From NCBI RefSeq assembly GCF_020911885.1, contig NZ_CP087132.1, forward strand, positions 2,480,001-2,544,000: a DNA stretch of 64,000 nt. Reading direction: 5' to 3'. Under the pieces are notes generated by a model that worked only from the letters and a program-made list of their open reading frames with translations, was not told the origin of the DNA and ran no database searches. This document shows positions 41,214 through 52,331 of this stretch, piece by piece. Position numbers and translations under genes: made by a program. Source of the DNA: Flavobacterium acetivorans. Lineage in GTDB: Bacteria > Bacteroidota > Bacteroidia > Flavobacteriales > Flavobacteriaceae. Each line of letters starts with the position of its first letter. Within the stretch, counting starts at the first letter, position 1.

Positions 41214-43622
41214 TTAGTATAAACTTGGAAATTTTGATGGATTTACCTCATTCATCATAGCATATACTTTTTCGTAGATATCTTCTGCAGACGGTTTTGA
41301 AAAATAGTCACCATCTGTCCCGTAAGAAGGACGATGTGCTTTTGCCGTTAAGGTTTGCGGTTTACTGTCTAAATAATTATAGCCGTCCTGTTGTTCTACA
41401 ATTTGTTGTAGAATATAAGCCGAAGCGCCGCCAGGTACATCTTCGTCGATTACTAAAAGACGGTTTGTTTTTGCGATACTTTTTACCAGATCGTGGTTAA
41501 TATCAAATGGTAATAAGGATTGTAAATCGATGATTTCGCAGTCAATACCAACTTCCATAAGTTCATTGGCAGCTTGTTCAACCAGTCTCAATGTAGAGCC
41601 ATAAGAAACCAAGGTGATATCATTACCTTCTTTCATGGTTTCAACAACACCAATTGGTGTTTTGAATTCTCCAAAATTAGTCGGTTTTTTCTCTTTTAAT
41701 CGGTAACCATTCAAGCATTCGATTACTAGAGCCGGTTCGTCACATTCTAATAAAGTGTTGTAAAAACCTGCTGCTTTGGTCATATTTCTTGGAACCAAAA
41801 CATGAATTCCTCTAACAGCGTTGATAATCATTCCCATTGGTGAACCAGAATGCCAAATTCCTTCTAAGCGATGTCCTCTGGTACGAATAATTAAAGGCGC
41901 TTTTTGTTTGCCGACAGTTCTGTATTGTAAGGTTGCTAGATCATCGCTCATGATTTGTATGGCGTACAACAAATAGTCTAAATATTGAATTTCGGCAATA
42001 GGTCTTAAGCCTCTTAAAGCCATTCCTATTCCTTGCCCTATAATTGTAGCTTCGCGTATTCCGGTATCTGCTACACGCAGTTCACCATATTTCTCCTGCA
42101 TGCCTTCCAGTCCTTGGTTCACATCACCAATAGCCCCGGCATCTTCACCAAATATTAAGGCTTCCGGATATTTTGTGAAAATGGCATCAAAATTATCGCG
42201 TAGAATCATTCTTCCGTCTGCTTCCTCTTTTGAGTTTTCATTATATTCAGGTAAAACCTCTTTTACAGAAAACACATTCAAATCAGAATCCGAATACAAA
42301 TGACTGCTAAAATGTGGTTGGTTCTTAGCTAAGTAAGAGGTGATCCAGCTGGATAATTCATTCTTTTCTTCACCATTAGAAATCCAACGCAAAGATTTGC
42401 GGGCTGCTATAAGAATTTCCTTTTTTAAAGGAGATTTTAAGCTATTTAGTTCAGAGGCTTGCTTTAGTATATTGTCTTTGTTTTCAGAAGAAACAGCGAC
42501 TTTTTCCAATAGTTTTACCAGTTCTTTTTGGTCTTGTACAATGGGATTTATAAAGGCATTCCAAGCTGCTTTTTTAGCTTCAAGAACTTCATTCTTTGCC
42601 TTCAAGTCAATTTCGGCAATTTCTTCTGGTGATGCAATATTAATAGCAATCATCCATAATTTCATTTGTCGGATACAGTCAAAATCTTTTTCCCAAGCCA
42701 GACGATCAGCATCTTTGTATCTTTCATGAGAACCTGAAGTGGAATGTCCTTGAGGTTGCGTCAGTTCGTTTACATGAATGAGCACGGGCACATGCTCTTC
42801 ACGGGCAATGGCAGATGCTTTTTCATAGGTCGCAATCAAATCTGAATAATCCCATCCTTTTACTCTGAGAATTTCATATCCTTTGGCGTCTTTATCGCGT
42901 TGGTATCCTTTTAATATTTCCGAAATATTCTCTTTTGTAGTTTGATGTTTGGCATGAACCGAAATTCCATATTCATCATCCCAGACACTAACGATTAGAG
43001 GTACTTGTAAAACACCTGCTGCATTAATGGTTTCAAAGAATAGTCCTTCGGATGTACTGGCGTTGCCAATAGTTCCCCAAGCAATTTCATTTCCTTCAAC
43101 TGAAAAATTTGATTTGTTGGTAATTCCATCAACCTGTCTGTATATTTTTGATGCTTGCGCAAGGCCAAGTAAGCGAGGCATTTGTCCGGCTGTAGGGGAT
43201 ATATCAGCGCTTGAATTTTTTTGTTTTGTTAAATCTTTCCAAGAACCATCTTCATTTAAACTATGGGTGGCAAAGTGACCGCCCATTTGTCTACCTCCTG
43301 ACATGGGGTCTTGTTCTATACTGGTATTTCCATATAAACCGGCAAAAAACTGTTCCACAGTCAATTGACCTATAGCCATCATGAAAGTCTGGTCGCGATA
43401 GTATCCAGAACGGAAATCTCCGTCTTTGAAAAATTTAGCCATCGCTAGCTGAGGGACCTCTTTTCCATCACCAAAAATTCCAAATTTAGCCTTTCCGGTC
43501 AATACTTCTCTACGTCCTAATAGACTACATTCTCGGCTTGTTATAGCGATTTTGTAGTCGTTCAATACTTCGGTTTTGAAATCTTCGAATGTCAATGTAG
43601 TATTGGTTTTTTCTTTTATCAT
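41214..43622 (-). CDS. 2-oxoacid dehydrogenase E1 component, alpha-beta fusion
   Basis: This 802-residue thiamine-diphosphate enzyme joins E1 alpha (residues about 1-400; TPP site GTIGNASTSEGLFFETINAA) and E1 beta (about 470-802; EDAGAIGDVNQGLEGMQEKY, then IGQGIGMALRGLRPIAEIQY, HSGSPMGMIINAVRG). It decarboxylates a 2-oxoacid, probably branched-chain (2-oxoisovalerate), and feeds a lipoyl E2 encoded elsewhere. Pyruvate is possible. The two-subunit fusion is usual in Bacteroidetes. It has a -7 box (TAAATTTG) 26 bp upstream and its own terminator. Confidence 0.92.
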   Translation of the reverse strand: MIKEKTNTTLTFEDFKTEVLNDYKIAITSRECSLLGRREVLTGKAKFGIFGDGKEVPQLAMAKFFKDGDFRSGYYRDQTFMMAIGQLTVEQFFAGLYGNTSIEQDPMSGGRQMGGHFATHSLNEDGSWKDLTKQKNSSADISPTAGQMPRLLGLAQASKIYRQVDGITNKSNFSVEGNEIAWGTIGNASTSEGLFFETINAAGVLQVPLIVSVWDDEYGISVHAKHQTTKENISEILKGYQRDKDAKGYEILRVKGWDYSDLIATYEKASAIAREEHVPVLIHVNELTQPQGHSTSGSHERYKDADRLAWEKDFDCIRQMKLWMIAINIASPEEIAEIDLKAKNEVLEAKKAAWNAFINPIVQDQKELVKLLEKVAVSSENKDNILKQASELNSLKSPLKKEILIAARKSLRWISNGEEKNELSSWITSYLAKNQPHFSSHLYSDSDLNVFSVKEVLPEYNENSKEEADGRMILRDNFDAIFTKYPEALIFGEDAGAIGDVNQGLEGMQEKYGELRVADTGIREATIIGQGIGMALRGLRPIAEIQYLDYLLYAIQIMSDDLATLQYRTVGKQKAPLIIRTRGHRLEGIWHSGSPMGMIINAVRGIHVLVPRNMTKAAGFYNTLLECDEPALVIECLNGYRLKEKKPTNFGEFKTPIGVVETMKEGNDITLVSYGSTLRLVEQAANELMEVGIDCEIIDLQSLLPFDINHDLVKSIAKTNRLLVIDEDVPGGASAYILQQIVEQQDGYNYLDSKPQTLTAKAHRPSYGTDGDYFSKPSAEDIYEKVYAMMNEVNPSKFPSLY

Positions 43623-43647
43623 AATTGAAAAGTATAACTTAGTGCTG

Positions 43648-43655
43648 CAAATTTA
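43648..43655 (-). promoter_or_regulatory. -7 box for E1 fusion gene
   Basis: TAAATTTG on the minus strand, 25 bp before the ATG. Confidence 0.5.
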
Positions 43656-43808
43656 CTTAAAAACTAGCTATTATCATAATTCAATAAAAGAAATAAAATT
43701 TAATTATGTGTAATTTTATCTATTTTGAATTAACTATTTTTTAATTATATGTAATTAAAAAGCTTTTCTGTTAAGAATATTTCAATTGCTATGTTTTTAT
43801 TTAATCAA

Positions 43809-46634
43809 TTAAAACCATTTTCGATTAAATAAATTGATTAATATTTTTGGAGATAAAGTAATAATGAACCTTATTTTTTCATTGTATTTGTTTTGTCCTA
43901 TTTCCCAACCATTCGAAGAATAGACCGGTAAATACATTTCAAAATAGTCTGGAACCAAATTCAGCCGAATTCCGCTGTCAAATAACAGTTTTGCGTTTTG
44001 AGATTTATTTTTAACAACACCCAGATCGCCATAAACTTCGACCCAATTCCAAATATTGTATCCTGCATTCAAAGTTGATATCCACTGATTAGCAAAGGGT
44101 GTGTTCAATTTAGATTTAAATCCGCCTTCGGCAATAATTAATTGTTGACTAAAAAATCCGCTACTCTCTGATCTTCCATAATAATTATAGTCAAACAAAT
44201 AGTCTGTTGGTCTGTCTAGAGCAAAGCTAAAGAAATCAGAATTGGTTTTGTTGTATAAAAAGCTGCCGGCATAGAAGCGTAATTGTATCTGATGATTGTT
44301 TTCAAATAGTTTTCTATAACTCCATTCGGCGGCTACTTTTCCAAATTTGCCTGCCAATTGCAGATCAGTCATGAAACTGAATTGCTTGGTAAGTTCATTA
44401 TTGGAGTTAAAATATTTTGTATTAAAAACAGAGTAATTTTCTTTGGAATTATCTACTACAATCGCACTTTTCTCTCGGTTGATCATCACCTGGCGAAAAA
44501 GAATCAATTGTTTGTGGTTGTCTCTAAAGTCGTTTTCACGAATACGCAATTGAACGGTTGGATTTATCGAAAGGTAAGTGGCATCCGGCGCATAATGAAA
44601 ATAAGAACTCGATAGCGAATAGCGAACATTGTATAAAGCGCTGTTTCTGTAGTTTTGATTTACCACAAAATAACCTGATCCGGATAAAGTGCTTGTTTTT
44701 GTAGAATAAGATGGATTGACATCAAATACAAAAGGTTTGTCTAAAATCGTTTTATTATGAAGTCTTATTCCGGGCGACAGGCCGTCGTATAAATTGTAAG
44801 TTAGAGTAGGTACATACAAAACCTGATTGTAATAAGGGTCTTCAAGATCCTTCATGAACACAAACTTGATGGGGCGATTGTTTGGAAAAAAACTTTTCAG
44901 GGATTTCCAATTGTTTCGCAAGTTGTATTCAGGAACTTCATTATTATAATTGATGACAATCTTATCGGAATTATTTCTTTCCAAAGTAAAAATCGTATCA
45001 TTGGATTGCGGTTCCAGCCATTTTTTTAATACAATTTTTCCGTGTTTCACACCATAGATGGGAACCGGAACAATAACTCCAGTTTTATTTTTGATGGAAA
45101 AAGAGATGCTGTCTTTTGTCTTGATAACATTCGAAAATTTATAGTCTATGATTTTGCGGGTGTTTACAATAGTATTAAAAAACCAATCTATGTTTTTCTC
45201 CGTATTGGATTTCAACAGGGTTTCAAAATCTTTTTCTGAGGTTTGGCTTTCCTGATTTTTAGCGTAAAATTGACGGATGCTATTGGTAACGGTATTTTCA
45301 CCAAGGTAATTGTCCAAATAGCGCAAACTCAACCCAGCATGATATTTACTGGCAATTTGCTCGTTGAATTTGATCAAAGTGTTTTTTGGGCTGCCCAGTG
45401 GTTGATCCAGGTTTTTACGAGCCATCAGCATATAGAAATAGCTGTATTGCTCGTTAAAATCCAGATTTGTCAAATTATAACTTCTCAATAATCTAAAAGA
45501 GCTGGCGCTTCCTAACATCTTACTGTTAGGATGATTCTCGTGAATGTATTTCATCATTGCATAAACCTGAATCCCGTTATTGATCCAACTATTTTTCCGG
45601 TTGTCTATTCTCATCGTGTTTTTGAGATAGGCGTTCAAATAGGTTTTTAAGAATTTTATTTCATAAGTAAACTCATCCGAAAACGGACTAATAAAGGAAG
45701 GCAGTTGGTTCAGACCATAAAACGGATTGCGTTCATAATCCGTTTCAGAAACCACAATTTTTTCAAAGGGGTATTTTCCTATTAACTCATTGACATAGCA
45801 GACGATATTGTCAATAATAATAGCTTTTTGAATGCCGCTAATTTTTTCTTCTTTCAAATTAGTTAGCACTTCAAGTGAATTCTTAAAGCTGTAAAAACTG
45901 GATTTTGCTTCTATGAATAGGTCAAAATTAATTCGGTTTTTCCCGGATAATTTATAAATGGAAGAGTGGGCTTTGACAATCGGCTCAGAGGAGTTCAAAT
46001 CAGAAGAAACATCCATGTTTTTAGGTACTTTTAGCTCAATGTCATAATCAGAAACGGCATTGGCAATATCATCCAGATTCTCATTATTGTATTTTATAAA
46101 ACCATGATTTTCATATCGGGCAGGGCTTAAATACCATGTTTTCAGATTTATTCCTCCATTAACATCATAACCGTATTTGGTAAATTTATCACTGGGAATC
46201 TTTACTACATAAGTAAGATAAAGAGTCGTTTTTTGCTTTGGACCCAGTTTTTCTCTGAGCTTTACGCTGATGACATCCGGATTTTCCTCTGTTCTTTCCC
46301 AACCAAGGAATAATTTATTAGCATCAATGATGGTGATATTGTTTGTGCTTCCCTTTTCTTTTTCGTTAGCCAAATGAAAACCTCTGTAAAATTCATCAGA
46401 AAAGCGTTTGGCTAAAGGCGATTTTACATTGGAGTAGGCATTATTCCAGTCGTTGAGCACTATTGTCGAAAGGCTATCATTAGAATCATTAAAAAACGCA
46501 ATTTCCTGCTGGATATTCAAGGTTTTAGTATCAAAATCTACCTCAACAAACATTTTGGAATGATGTTGGGCGTACGGTTTTATTGAGGTCAATAAAACGA
46601 AAAGGCAAACCGCAAATTTGTAGGTAGATTTCAA
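43809..46634 (-). CDS. M1-aminopeptidase-like protein without catalytic site, with outer-membrane barrel
   Basis: This 941-residue exported protein (signal FAVCLFVLLTSIKPYAQ) has an M1-peptidase-like N-terminal half: a beta-sandwich to about residue 240 (VDFDTKTLNIQQEIAFFNDS) and a helical region (KYPFEKIVVSETDYERNPFY; LNAYLKNTMRIDNRKNSWIN). The HExxH zinc motif and the GAMEN exopeptidase motif are absent; YGLNQLP stands where GAMEN would be. The C-terminal 350 residues are strand-rich (GSGYFVVNQNYRNSALYNVR; TDLQLAGKFGKVAAEWSYRK), ending in Phe as outer-membrane barrels do. It is probably a surface-associated pseudo-enzyme. Function unknown. Confidence 0.72.
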   Translation of the reverse strand: MKSTYKFAVCLFVLLTSIKPYAQHHSKMFVEVDFDTKTLNIQQEIAFFNDSNDSLSTIVLNDWNNAYSNVKSPLAKRFSDEFYRGFHLANEKEKGSTNNITIIDANKLFLGWERTEENPDVISVKLREKLGPKQKTTLYLTYVVKIPSDKFTKYGYDVNGGINLKTWYLSPARYENHGFIKYNNENLDDIANAVSDYDIELKVPKNMDVSSDLNSSEPIVKAHSSIYKLSGKNRINFDLFIEAKSSFYSFKNSLEVLTNLKEEKISGIQKAIIIDNIVCYVNELIGKYPFEKIVVSETDYERNPFYGLNQLPSFISPFSDEFTYEIKFLKTYLNAYLKNTMRIDNRKNSWINNGIQVYAMMKYIHENHPNSKMLGSASSFRLLRSYNLTNLDFNEQYSYFYMLMARKNLDQPLGSPKNTLIKFNEQIASKYHAGLSLRYLDNYLGENTVTNSIRQFYAKNQESQTSEKDFETLLKSNTEKNIDWFFNTIVNTRKIIDYKFSNVIKTKDSISFSIKNKTGVIVPVPIYGVKHGKIVLKKWLEPQSNDTIFTLERNNSDKIVINYNNEVPEYNLRNNWKSLKSFFPNNRPIKFVFMKDLEDPYYNQVLYVPTLTYNLYDGLSPGIRLHNKTILDKPFVFDVNPSYSTKTSTLSGSGYFVVNQNYRNSALYNVRYSLSSSYFHYAPDATYLSINPTVQLRIRENDFRDNHKQLILFRQVMINREKSAIVVDNSKENYSVFNTKYFNSNNELTKQFSFMTDLQLAGKFGKVAAEWSYRKLFENNHQIQLRFYAGSFLYNKTNSDFFSFALDRPTDYLFDYNYYGRSESSGFFSQQLIIAEGGFKSKLNTPFANQWISTLNAGYNIWNWVEVYGDLGVVKNKSQNAKLLFDSGIRLNLVPDYFEMYLPVYSSNGWEIGQNKYNEKIRFIITLSPKILINLFNRKWF

Positions 46635-46711
46635 TGGTAGATTTCGGTTTAATAAAGTACAAGATACATTTTATTTACATAAAACCCACAATGCTTTGTA
46701 GTTAAAAGACT

Positions 46712-46748
46712 AAAAAAAATAGGGCTGTTATAAAAAACAGCCCTATTC
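46712..46748 (-). terminator. terminator after LOG gene
   Basis: Stem AATAGGGCTGTT / AACAGCCCTATT with a 6-nt loop and T run on the minus strand. It overlaps the end of the LOG gene's 3' flank. Confidence 0.85.
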
Positions 46749-47477
46749 TTAAAAATTAGGTTTCAAATTGTACTTTTTATAGAAATTATCTAAAGCTTCA
46801 ACCACTTCATCCTCTGAATCCACAATTTTTATCAATTTCAAATCATCGGGACTCACGGTTTGTTCTTTTTCGATTAAGACCGTTTTTACCCAATCAATCA
46901 ATCCTGACCAAAAGCTGGTCCCAACCAGTATTATGGGGAATTTGGCTATTTTTTTGGTTTGGATTAAGGTTATGGCTTCAAACAATTCGTCCAAGGTTCC
47001 AAAACCACCTGGCATAACTACAAAACCTTGGGAATATTTTACGAACATCACTTTTCGAACAAAGAAATAATCAAAGTTCAAATTCTTGTCTCCGTCAATA
47101 TAGGGGTTAAAATGCTGCTCGAATGGTAATTCAATATTTAAACCTACAGAAGTTCCGCCGCCCAGATGCGCCCCTTTGTTACCTGCTTCCATGATTCCGG
47201 GACCGCCGCCGGTAATCACACCATAACCTGCTTTACTGATTTTATAGGCGATACTTTCGGCTAGTTTATAGTATTTATCCTCGGGCTTGGTTCTTGCCGA
47301 TCCAAAAATGGATACACAAGGACCGATGCGTCCCATGCTTTCGTAACCATTTACAAATTCAGCCATGATCTTAAAAATAGCCCAACTGTCATTGGTTCTA
47401 ATCTCGTTCCAGGTTTTTTGTTTTAATTTATCTTGGATTACTTTATCCTCATCGTTGTCAAAATCTTCTAATCTCAT
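46749..47477 (-). CDS. LOG-family protein (nucleotide 5'-monophosphate nucleosidase)
   Basis: This 242-residue Rossmann-fold protein carries the LOG motifs GGGPGIMEAGNKGAHLGGG and PGGFGTLDELFEAITLIQT (PGGxGTxxE). Such proteins cleave cytokinin riboside monophosphate or other nucleotide monophosphates (PpnN-like) and were once called lysine decarboxylases. It probably takes part in purine nucleotide salvage. It follows uvrA at about 90 bp. Confidence 0.9.
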   Translation of the reverse strand: MRLEDFDNDEDKVIQDKLKQKTWNEIRTNDSWAIFKIMAEFVNGYESMGRIGPCVSIFGSARTKPEDKYYKLAESIAYKISKAGYGVITGGGPGIMEAGNKGAHLGGGTSVGLNIELPFEQHFNPYIDGDKNLNFDYFFVRKVMFVKYSQGFVVMPGGFGTLDELFEAITLIQTKKIAKFPIILVGTSFWSGLIDWVKTVLIEKEQTVSPDDLKLIKIVDSEDEVVEALDNFYKKYNLKPNF

Positions 47478-47564
47478 ATTCGTATTGTATTATTTAACTA
47501 TTATTTTAGTTATATTCTCATAATCCCGCATAGCTAAAGGAACAGAGTATAAAACTTCAAAATA

Positions 47565-50420
47565 CTAAAGTAACTCTTTTTTCAAAAACTGCGCTGTATA
47601 ACTCTTTTTAACTTTTGCAATTTCCTCTGGAGTTCCTTTGGCGACAACTTGTCCGCCGCCTTTTCCTCCTTCGGGGCCAATGTCGATAATGTAATCGGCC
47701 AGTTTGATTACATCCATATTGTGTTCGATAATCAATATTGTATTCCCTTTGTCAACCAGTTTGTTAATCACGTCCATCAATACTCGAATGTCCTCAAAAT
47801 GCAAACCTGTTGTGGGTTCGTCCAAAATATAAAAGGTATTTCCGGTATCTTTCTTAGATAATTCTCCGGCTAATTTTATTCGTTGTGCTTCTCCACCCGA
47901 AAGGGTTGTACTTTGTTGTCCCAATGTGATATAGCCTAAACCTACATCCTGAATGGATTTTACTTTTCTGTAGATCTTCGGAATCATTTCAAAGAACGGA
48001 ACGGCTTCGTCTACCGTCATGTTCAAGACATCCGAAATGGATTTTCCTTTGTACCTGATTTCCAGAGTTTCCCTGTTGAAACGTTTGCCTTGGCAAGTTT
48101 CACATTCGACATACACATCCGGTAAAAAATTCATTTCTATGGTTCGTACTCCTGAACCTTCACAGGTTTCACAGCGTCCGCCTTTGACATTAAAACTGAA
48201 ACGTCCCGCCTTATAACCGCGAATCATACTCTCAGGAGTCTTGGTAAACAAAGCTCTGATTTCGGTAAAAACTTCGGTATAAGTAGCCGGATTAGAGCGT
48301 GGCGTTCTACCTATCGGACTTTGGTCAATGTCAATCACTTTATCAATATGTTCCAGGCCTTCAATTTTTTTATAAGGCTGAGGCTTTTTGACACCATTAA
48401 AATAGTAGGCGTTCAAAATAGGGTAGAGCGTTTCATTAATCAGCGTCGATTTTCCGCTTCCTGAAACTCCCGTCACGCAAATCATTTTGCCCAAAGGCAA
48501 TTCAATCGATATATTTTTGAGGTTATTTCCTGTTGCTCCAGTCAACTTTAGGAATTTCCCATTGCCTTCACGACGTTTTGCCGGGATTTCAATTTTCATT
48601 TCGCCGTTAAGATATTGGGCTGTCATCGAATGCGATGCCAGAATTTCGGCTGGAGTTCCTTTGCTGATGATTTCACCACCAAATTTCCCTGCCTTTGGTC
48701 CAATATCAATCACATAATCGGCGCGCTCAATCATGTCTTTATCGTGTTCTACCACGATTACTGAGTTCCCAATATCACGCAATTGTTCCAAAGAATGGAT
48801 CAATTTTTCATTGTCTCTTTGGTGTAAACCGATACTGGGTTCGTCCAAAATATACAAAACACCCACCAGCTGCGAACCAATCTGGGTCGCTAATCGAATG
48901 CGTTGGGCTTCTCCTCCGGAAAGCGACTTGGAGCTTCGGCTTAAAGCCAAATAATCCAATCCAACATTCATCAGAAAGTCCAATCGGTCTTTGATCTCTT
49001 TGATAACTTCGGTCGCGATTCGTTTTTGTTTATCGGATAATTGGCTGTTCAGTTTTTTGAACCAAGCTGTCAAATCAGAAATATCCATATTGCACAATTC
49101 GGCAATATTTTTTTCATTGATTTTAAAGAATAATGCTTCTTTTTTTAATCGCGAACCTTCACAAACAGGACAGGATATTTCGTCCATGAATTCCTTTGCC
49201 CAACGTTTAATTGTTGTGGAACCGCTTTCGTCGTGTTGGTTTTTGATAAAATGGGCAATACCTTCAAAATCTATTTTATAATCGCGGGCAACGCCCAGAT
49301 CTTTCGAATTTATAGTGAATTTTTCCTTACCGCCGTTCAAAATCATTTTCATGGCTTCTTCGGGAATTTTCTCAATGGGGTCGGTGATTTTAAAAGCGTA
49401 TTTTTCGCCAATAATTTCCAATTGCTTGAAAATCCAAGAAGATTTGTATTCGCCCAAAGGCGCAAAACCGCCCGCTTTTATGGATAGTTTAGGATTGGGG
49501 ATAATCTTTAGGATATTGATTTCGTTCACTGTTCCCAGACCGTTGCAATGATCGCAGGCTCCTTTTGGAGAGTTGAATGAAAATAAATTCGGTTCCGGAT
49601 TTTGGTACGAAATTCCGGTTGTGGGACACATTAAGTTTCTACTGAAATAACGCACTTCGTTCGAATCTTGATCCAAAACCATCAATACATTTTCTCCGTG
49701 ATGCATCGCCGTGTTGATGCTTTCGGACAATCTTTTTTCATTATCAGGAGTAGCTTCAATAACAATTCGATCTACCACAATTTCGATATCGTGGGTTTTA
49801 TAACGATCCAGTTTCATTCCGGGCGTAATATCGAGAATATCACCATTGACACGCACTTTCAGGAAACCTTGCTTGGCAATTTGTTGGAATAATTCGCCAT
49901 AATGTCCTTTTCGGGCTCTAATAACCGGAGCCAGAATATTGATGCGTTTTCCGTTGAAATCCTCTATGATAAGATCTTTGATTTGTTCATCAGAATAACT
50001 GACCATTTTTTCTCCCGTATTGTAGCTGTAAGCATCTGCGGCGCGCGCATAAAGCAAACGCAGAAAGTCGTATATTTCGGTAATCGTTCCTACGGTAGAA
50101 CGCGGACTTTTGGAAGTTGTTTTTTGTTCGATAGCGATAACGGGCGAAAGTCCGTCTATTTTATCCACATCCGGGCGTTCGAGTCCGCCAAGAAATTGTC
50201 TGGCATAAGCCGAAAAAGTTTCTACATAACGGCGTTGTCCTTCAGCATAGATGGTATCAAATGCCAAAGATGATTTTCCAGAACCCGAAAGACCGGTAAT
50301 CACTACCAATTTTTCGCGAGGAATGGAAATATCTATGTTTTTTAGGTTGTGAACTCGAGCGCCTAGAACTTCGATGGTATTGTCTTTATCTAACATATTT
50401 TTGCTGATTGCTTCTTTCAT
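47565..50420 (-). CDS. uvrA: UvrA, excinuclease ABC subunit A
   Basis: This 951-residue ABC ATPase finds bulky DNA lesions with UvrB. Both Walker A sites are present ([12 protein letters not shown] and [12 protein letters not shown]), both signature motifs ([14 protein letters not shown] and [14 protein letters not shown]), Walker B ([18 protein letters not shown]) and zinc-binding Cys clusters ([33 protein letters not shown]). Full-length with the usual C-terminus. The first few residues ([10 protein letters not shown]) could be trimmed to the M at position 9. A -7 box lies 12 bp upstream. Confidence 0.97.
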   Translation of the reverse strand: MKEAISKNMLDKDNTIEVLGARVHNLKNIDISIPREKLVVITGLSGSGKSSLAFDTIYAEGQRRYVETFSAYARQFLGGLERPDVDKIDGLSPVIAIEQKTTSKSPRSTVGTITEIYDFLRLLYARAADAYSYNTGEKMVSYSDEQIKDLIIEDFNGKRINILAPVIRARKGHYGELFQQIAKQGFLKVRVNGDILDITPGMKLDRYKTHDIEIVVDRIVIEATPDNEKRLSESINTAMHHGENVLMVLDQDSNEVRYFSRNLMCPTTGISYQNPEPNLFSFNSPKGACDHCNGLGTVNEINILKIIPNPKLSIKAGGFAPLGEYKSSWIFKQLEIIGEKYAFKITDPIEKIPEEAMKMILNGGKEKFTINSKDLGVARDYKIDFEGIAHFIKNQHDESGSTTIKRWAKEFMDEISCPVCEGSRLKKEALFFKINEKNIAELCNMDISDLTAWFKKLNSQLSDKQKRIATEVIKEIKDRLDFLMNVGLDYLALSRSSKSLSGGEAQRIRLATQIGSQLVGVLYILDEPSIGLHQRDNEKLIHSLEQLRDIGNSVIVVEHDKDMIERADYVIDIGPKAGKFGGEIISKGTPAEILASHSMTAQYLNGEMKIEIPAKRREGNGKFLKLTGATGNNLKNISIELPLGKMICVTGVSGSGKSTLINETLYPILNAYYFNGVKKPQPYKKIEGLEHIDKVIDIDQSPIGRTPRSNPATYTEVFTEIRALFTKTPESMIRGYKAGRFSFNVKGGRCETCEGSGVRTIEMNFLPDVYVECETCQGKRFNRETLEIRYKGKSISDVLNMTVDEAVPFFEMIPKIYRKVKSIQDVGLGYITLGQQSTTLSGGEAQRIKLAGELSKKDTGNTFYILDEPTTGLHFEDIRVLMDVINKLVDKGNTILIIEHNMDVIKLADYIIDIGPEGGKGGGQVVAKGTPEEIAKVKKSYTAQFLKKELL

Positions 50421-50431
50421 CGCAATGACAG

Positions 50432-50439
50432 CAAAGTTA
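50432..50439 (-). promoter_or_regulatory. -7 box for uvrA
   Basis: TAACTTTG on the minus strand, 11 bp before the first ATG. This short leader would support the internal Met at position 9 as an alternative start. Confidence 0.45.
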
Positions 50440-50501
50440 GCATTTTGATTTGTTCTTTAGGTACAACAGTTTAGAAGTTTATGTTAAAAACCGATAGAAA
50501 T

Positions 50502-52286
50502 TTATTCAATTGTCATTGATTTCAGCTTGGTTCTATAGGCCTCCAGCGCAACCGATTTAGAGATAAATCCGTAGTATTTATCATCTTTAATCACAGGAAG
50601 GAAAGCCACTTTAGAAGTTTCAAATTTATTCATTACGGTTTCCATGCTGTTAAAAGGATAAATGACTTCGGCCGGATCAATCATAATTTCTTTCACCAAA
50701 GTATATTTTACCCTATAAGTATTGAATATAATTTCGCGTATGCTATTGAAATGAACAATACCCAATAAATGTTTTTCTTTGTCTACAACTGCAAATACAA
50801 CTTGATTGGAATGTGAAATCAAATCGACCAGTTTTTCTAGATTTTCGTCAGGAGAAACAGTCAGATAATCGGTTTGAATAATCGAATTAGTATCTAATGT
50901 CGAAAGGACGTTAGTATCTTTATTACTGGTAAAAGCATGGCCTTTTTTTGCTAAATCTTTTACATCCATCGAATGTTTTTCAAACCGTTTTGAAATAGCA
51001 AAACTGATGGAGGCGACAATCATAAGGGGAATCATCAGGCTGTAGCCGCCCGTTATTTCGGCAATTAGGAAAATCGCGGTTAATGGTGCATGAAATAATC
51101 CGCTCAAAATTCCGGCCATTCCCACCATGGTAAAATTGCTGACCGGTAAATGAGTGAGTCCTGTAAGATTTATTGCTTTGGAAAATACAAAACCCACGTA
51201 AGAACCTACAAATAACGAAGGCGCAAAGTTACCTCCATTTCCTCCTGATCCTAATGTAATGGCTGTTGCAAAAACTTTGACCATCATCGTCAAACCAACA
51301 AAGATAATAAGCAACCAGGTTTTGTCTTTGTAATCACTAAAAAGAGTGTTGTCTAATATTTTGCCTGGATTGTTTTCGGATAGGATTTTGATGCTTTCAT
51401 AACCTTCGCCAAAGAGTGTAGGGAAAATAAAAATAAGGATCGCTAAAATAGAAGCGCCAAACATTGCTTTTTTGTAAGGACTTAGCTTAAGTCGGGCAAA
51501 AAAGTGTTCCGTTCTTTGGAAATTTCGGGTGTAGTAAACAGAAATAAAACCAGTTACTATTCCTAAAAGTACATAAAAAGGGATTTTATGGTAATCAAAA
51601 AGCTGTTGTTGTTTGAAATTCAATAAAATGGTTTCGTCTAATGTAATTACAGAGACCAAGGCGCCGGTTGCAGCGGCAATCATTATGGGGGTAAATGCCG
51701 AAATGCTCACATCGACTAACAAAACTTCGATAGCAAACAAAACACCGGCAATGGGCGCATTAAAGGCTGCGGCTATACCAGCTGCGACACCACAACCTAT
51801 AAGAAGGGTTCTGTCTTTGTAACTTAATTTGTAATTTTGAGCATAATTAGAACCAAAAGCTGCACCTGTAATCACAATTGGGCTTTCTAAACCGGCTGAA
51901 CCCCCCAATCCTACCGTAAGGGAACTGGTAACGATTTGCGCATACATTTGTTTTTTTGGAATGATGCTTGCTTTTTTGGCAACTCCATATAAAATTTGTG
52001 AAGTTCCTTTTTCGATGGAACCACGAAGTACTTTTTTTACCACAAATACGGTCAATAACAAACCGGCAATGGGTAAAACACTATTGATAAAACTAAGTTT
52101 TAAAATGCCATTGATGTAGGTAGCAAATAAGAAAACCCAGTGGGCAAATGACTTTAAGACAATTACTGCAAAGGCAACACTTATACCAACTAATACACTG
52201 GATAAGAAAATAAATTGTTTTTCACTCAGGATAGATTGCCACCAAGCAATTATACTTTCTAATTTAGAAATATATTTTTTAAACAT
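50502..52286 (-). CDS. ClC-family chloride channel/antiporter with CBS pair
   Basis: This 594-residue membrane protein has ten or more helices and the ClC selectivity motifs: GSAGLESPIVITG (gating Glu in GLESP) and GSGGNGGNFAPSLFVG (GxFxP). Motif one is degenerate (GSIEKGTSQI). A CBS pair occupies about residues 460-590 (IIQTDYLTVSPDENLEKLVD; EIMIDPAEVIYPFNSMETVM). It exchanges or conducts chloride; regulation by nucleotide through CBS is typical. It stands alone between uvrA and the alkylation-repair gene. Confidence 0.92.
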   Translation of the reverse strand: MFKKYISKLESIIAWWQSILSEKQFIFLSSVLVGISVAFAVIVLKSFAHWVFLFATYINGILKLSFINSVLPIAGLLLTVFVVKKVLRGSIEKGTSQILYGVAKKASIIPKKQMYAQIVTSSLTVGLGGSAGLESPIVITGAAFGSNYAQNYKLSYKDRTLLIGCGVAAGIAAAFNAPIAGVLFAIEVLLVDVSISAFTPIMIAAATGALVSVITLDETILLNFKQQQLFDYHKIPFYVLLGIVTGFISVYYTRNFQRTEHFFARLKLSPYKKAMFGASILAILIFIFPTLFGEGYESIKILSENNPGKILDNTLFSDYKDKTWLLIIFVGLTMMVKVFATAITLGSGGNGGNFAPSLFVGSYVGFVFSKAINLTGLTHLPVSNFTMVGMAGILSGLFHAPLTAIFLIAEITGGYSLMIPLMIVASISFAISKRFEKHSMDVKDLAKKGHAFTSNKDTNVLSTLDTNSIIQTDYLTVSPDENLEKLVDLISHSNQVVFAVVDKEKHLLGIVHFNSIREIIFNTYRVKYTLVKEIMIDPAEVIYPFNSMETVMNKFETSKVAFLPVIKDDKYYGFISKSVALEAYRTKLKSMTIE

Positions 52287-52331
52287 TTATCTTTTTTTGA
52301 AAGGGCTAAATTACTATTATTTTGCGCAACC

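Noticed and set aside
42340-42729. 129-residue plus-strand frame opposite the E1 fusion gene
   Set aside because: Ser/Phe-rich antisense shadow of a conserved enzyme gene, with no signal or domain.
49902-50273. 123-residue frame on the plus strand inside uvrA
   Set aside because: Lies entirely opposite conserved uvrA coding sequence and has no recognisable motif.
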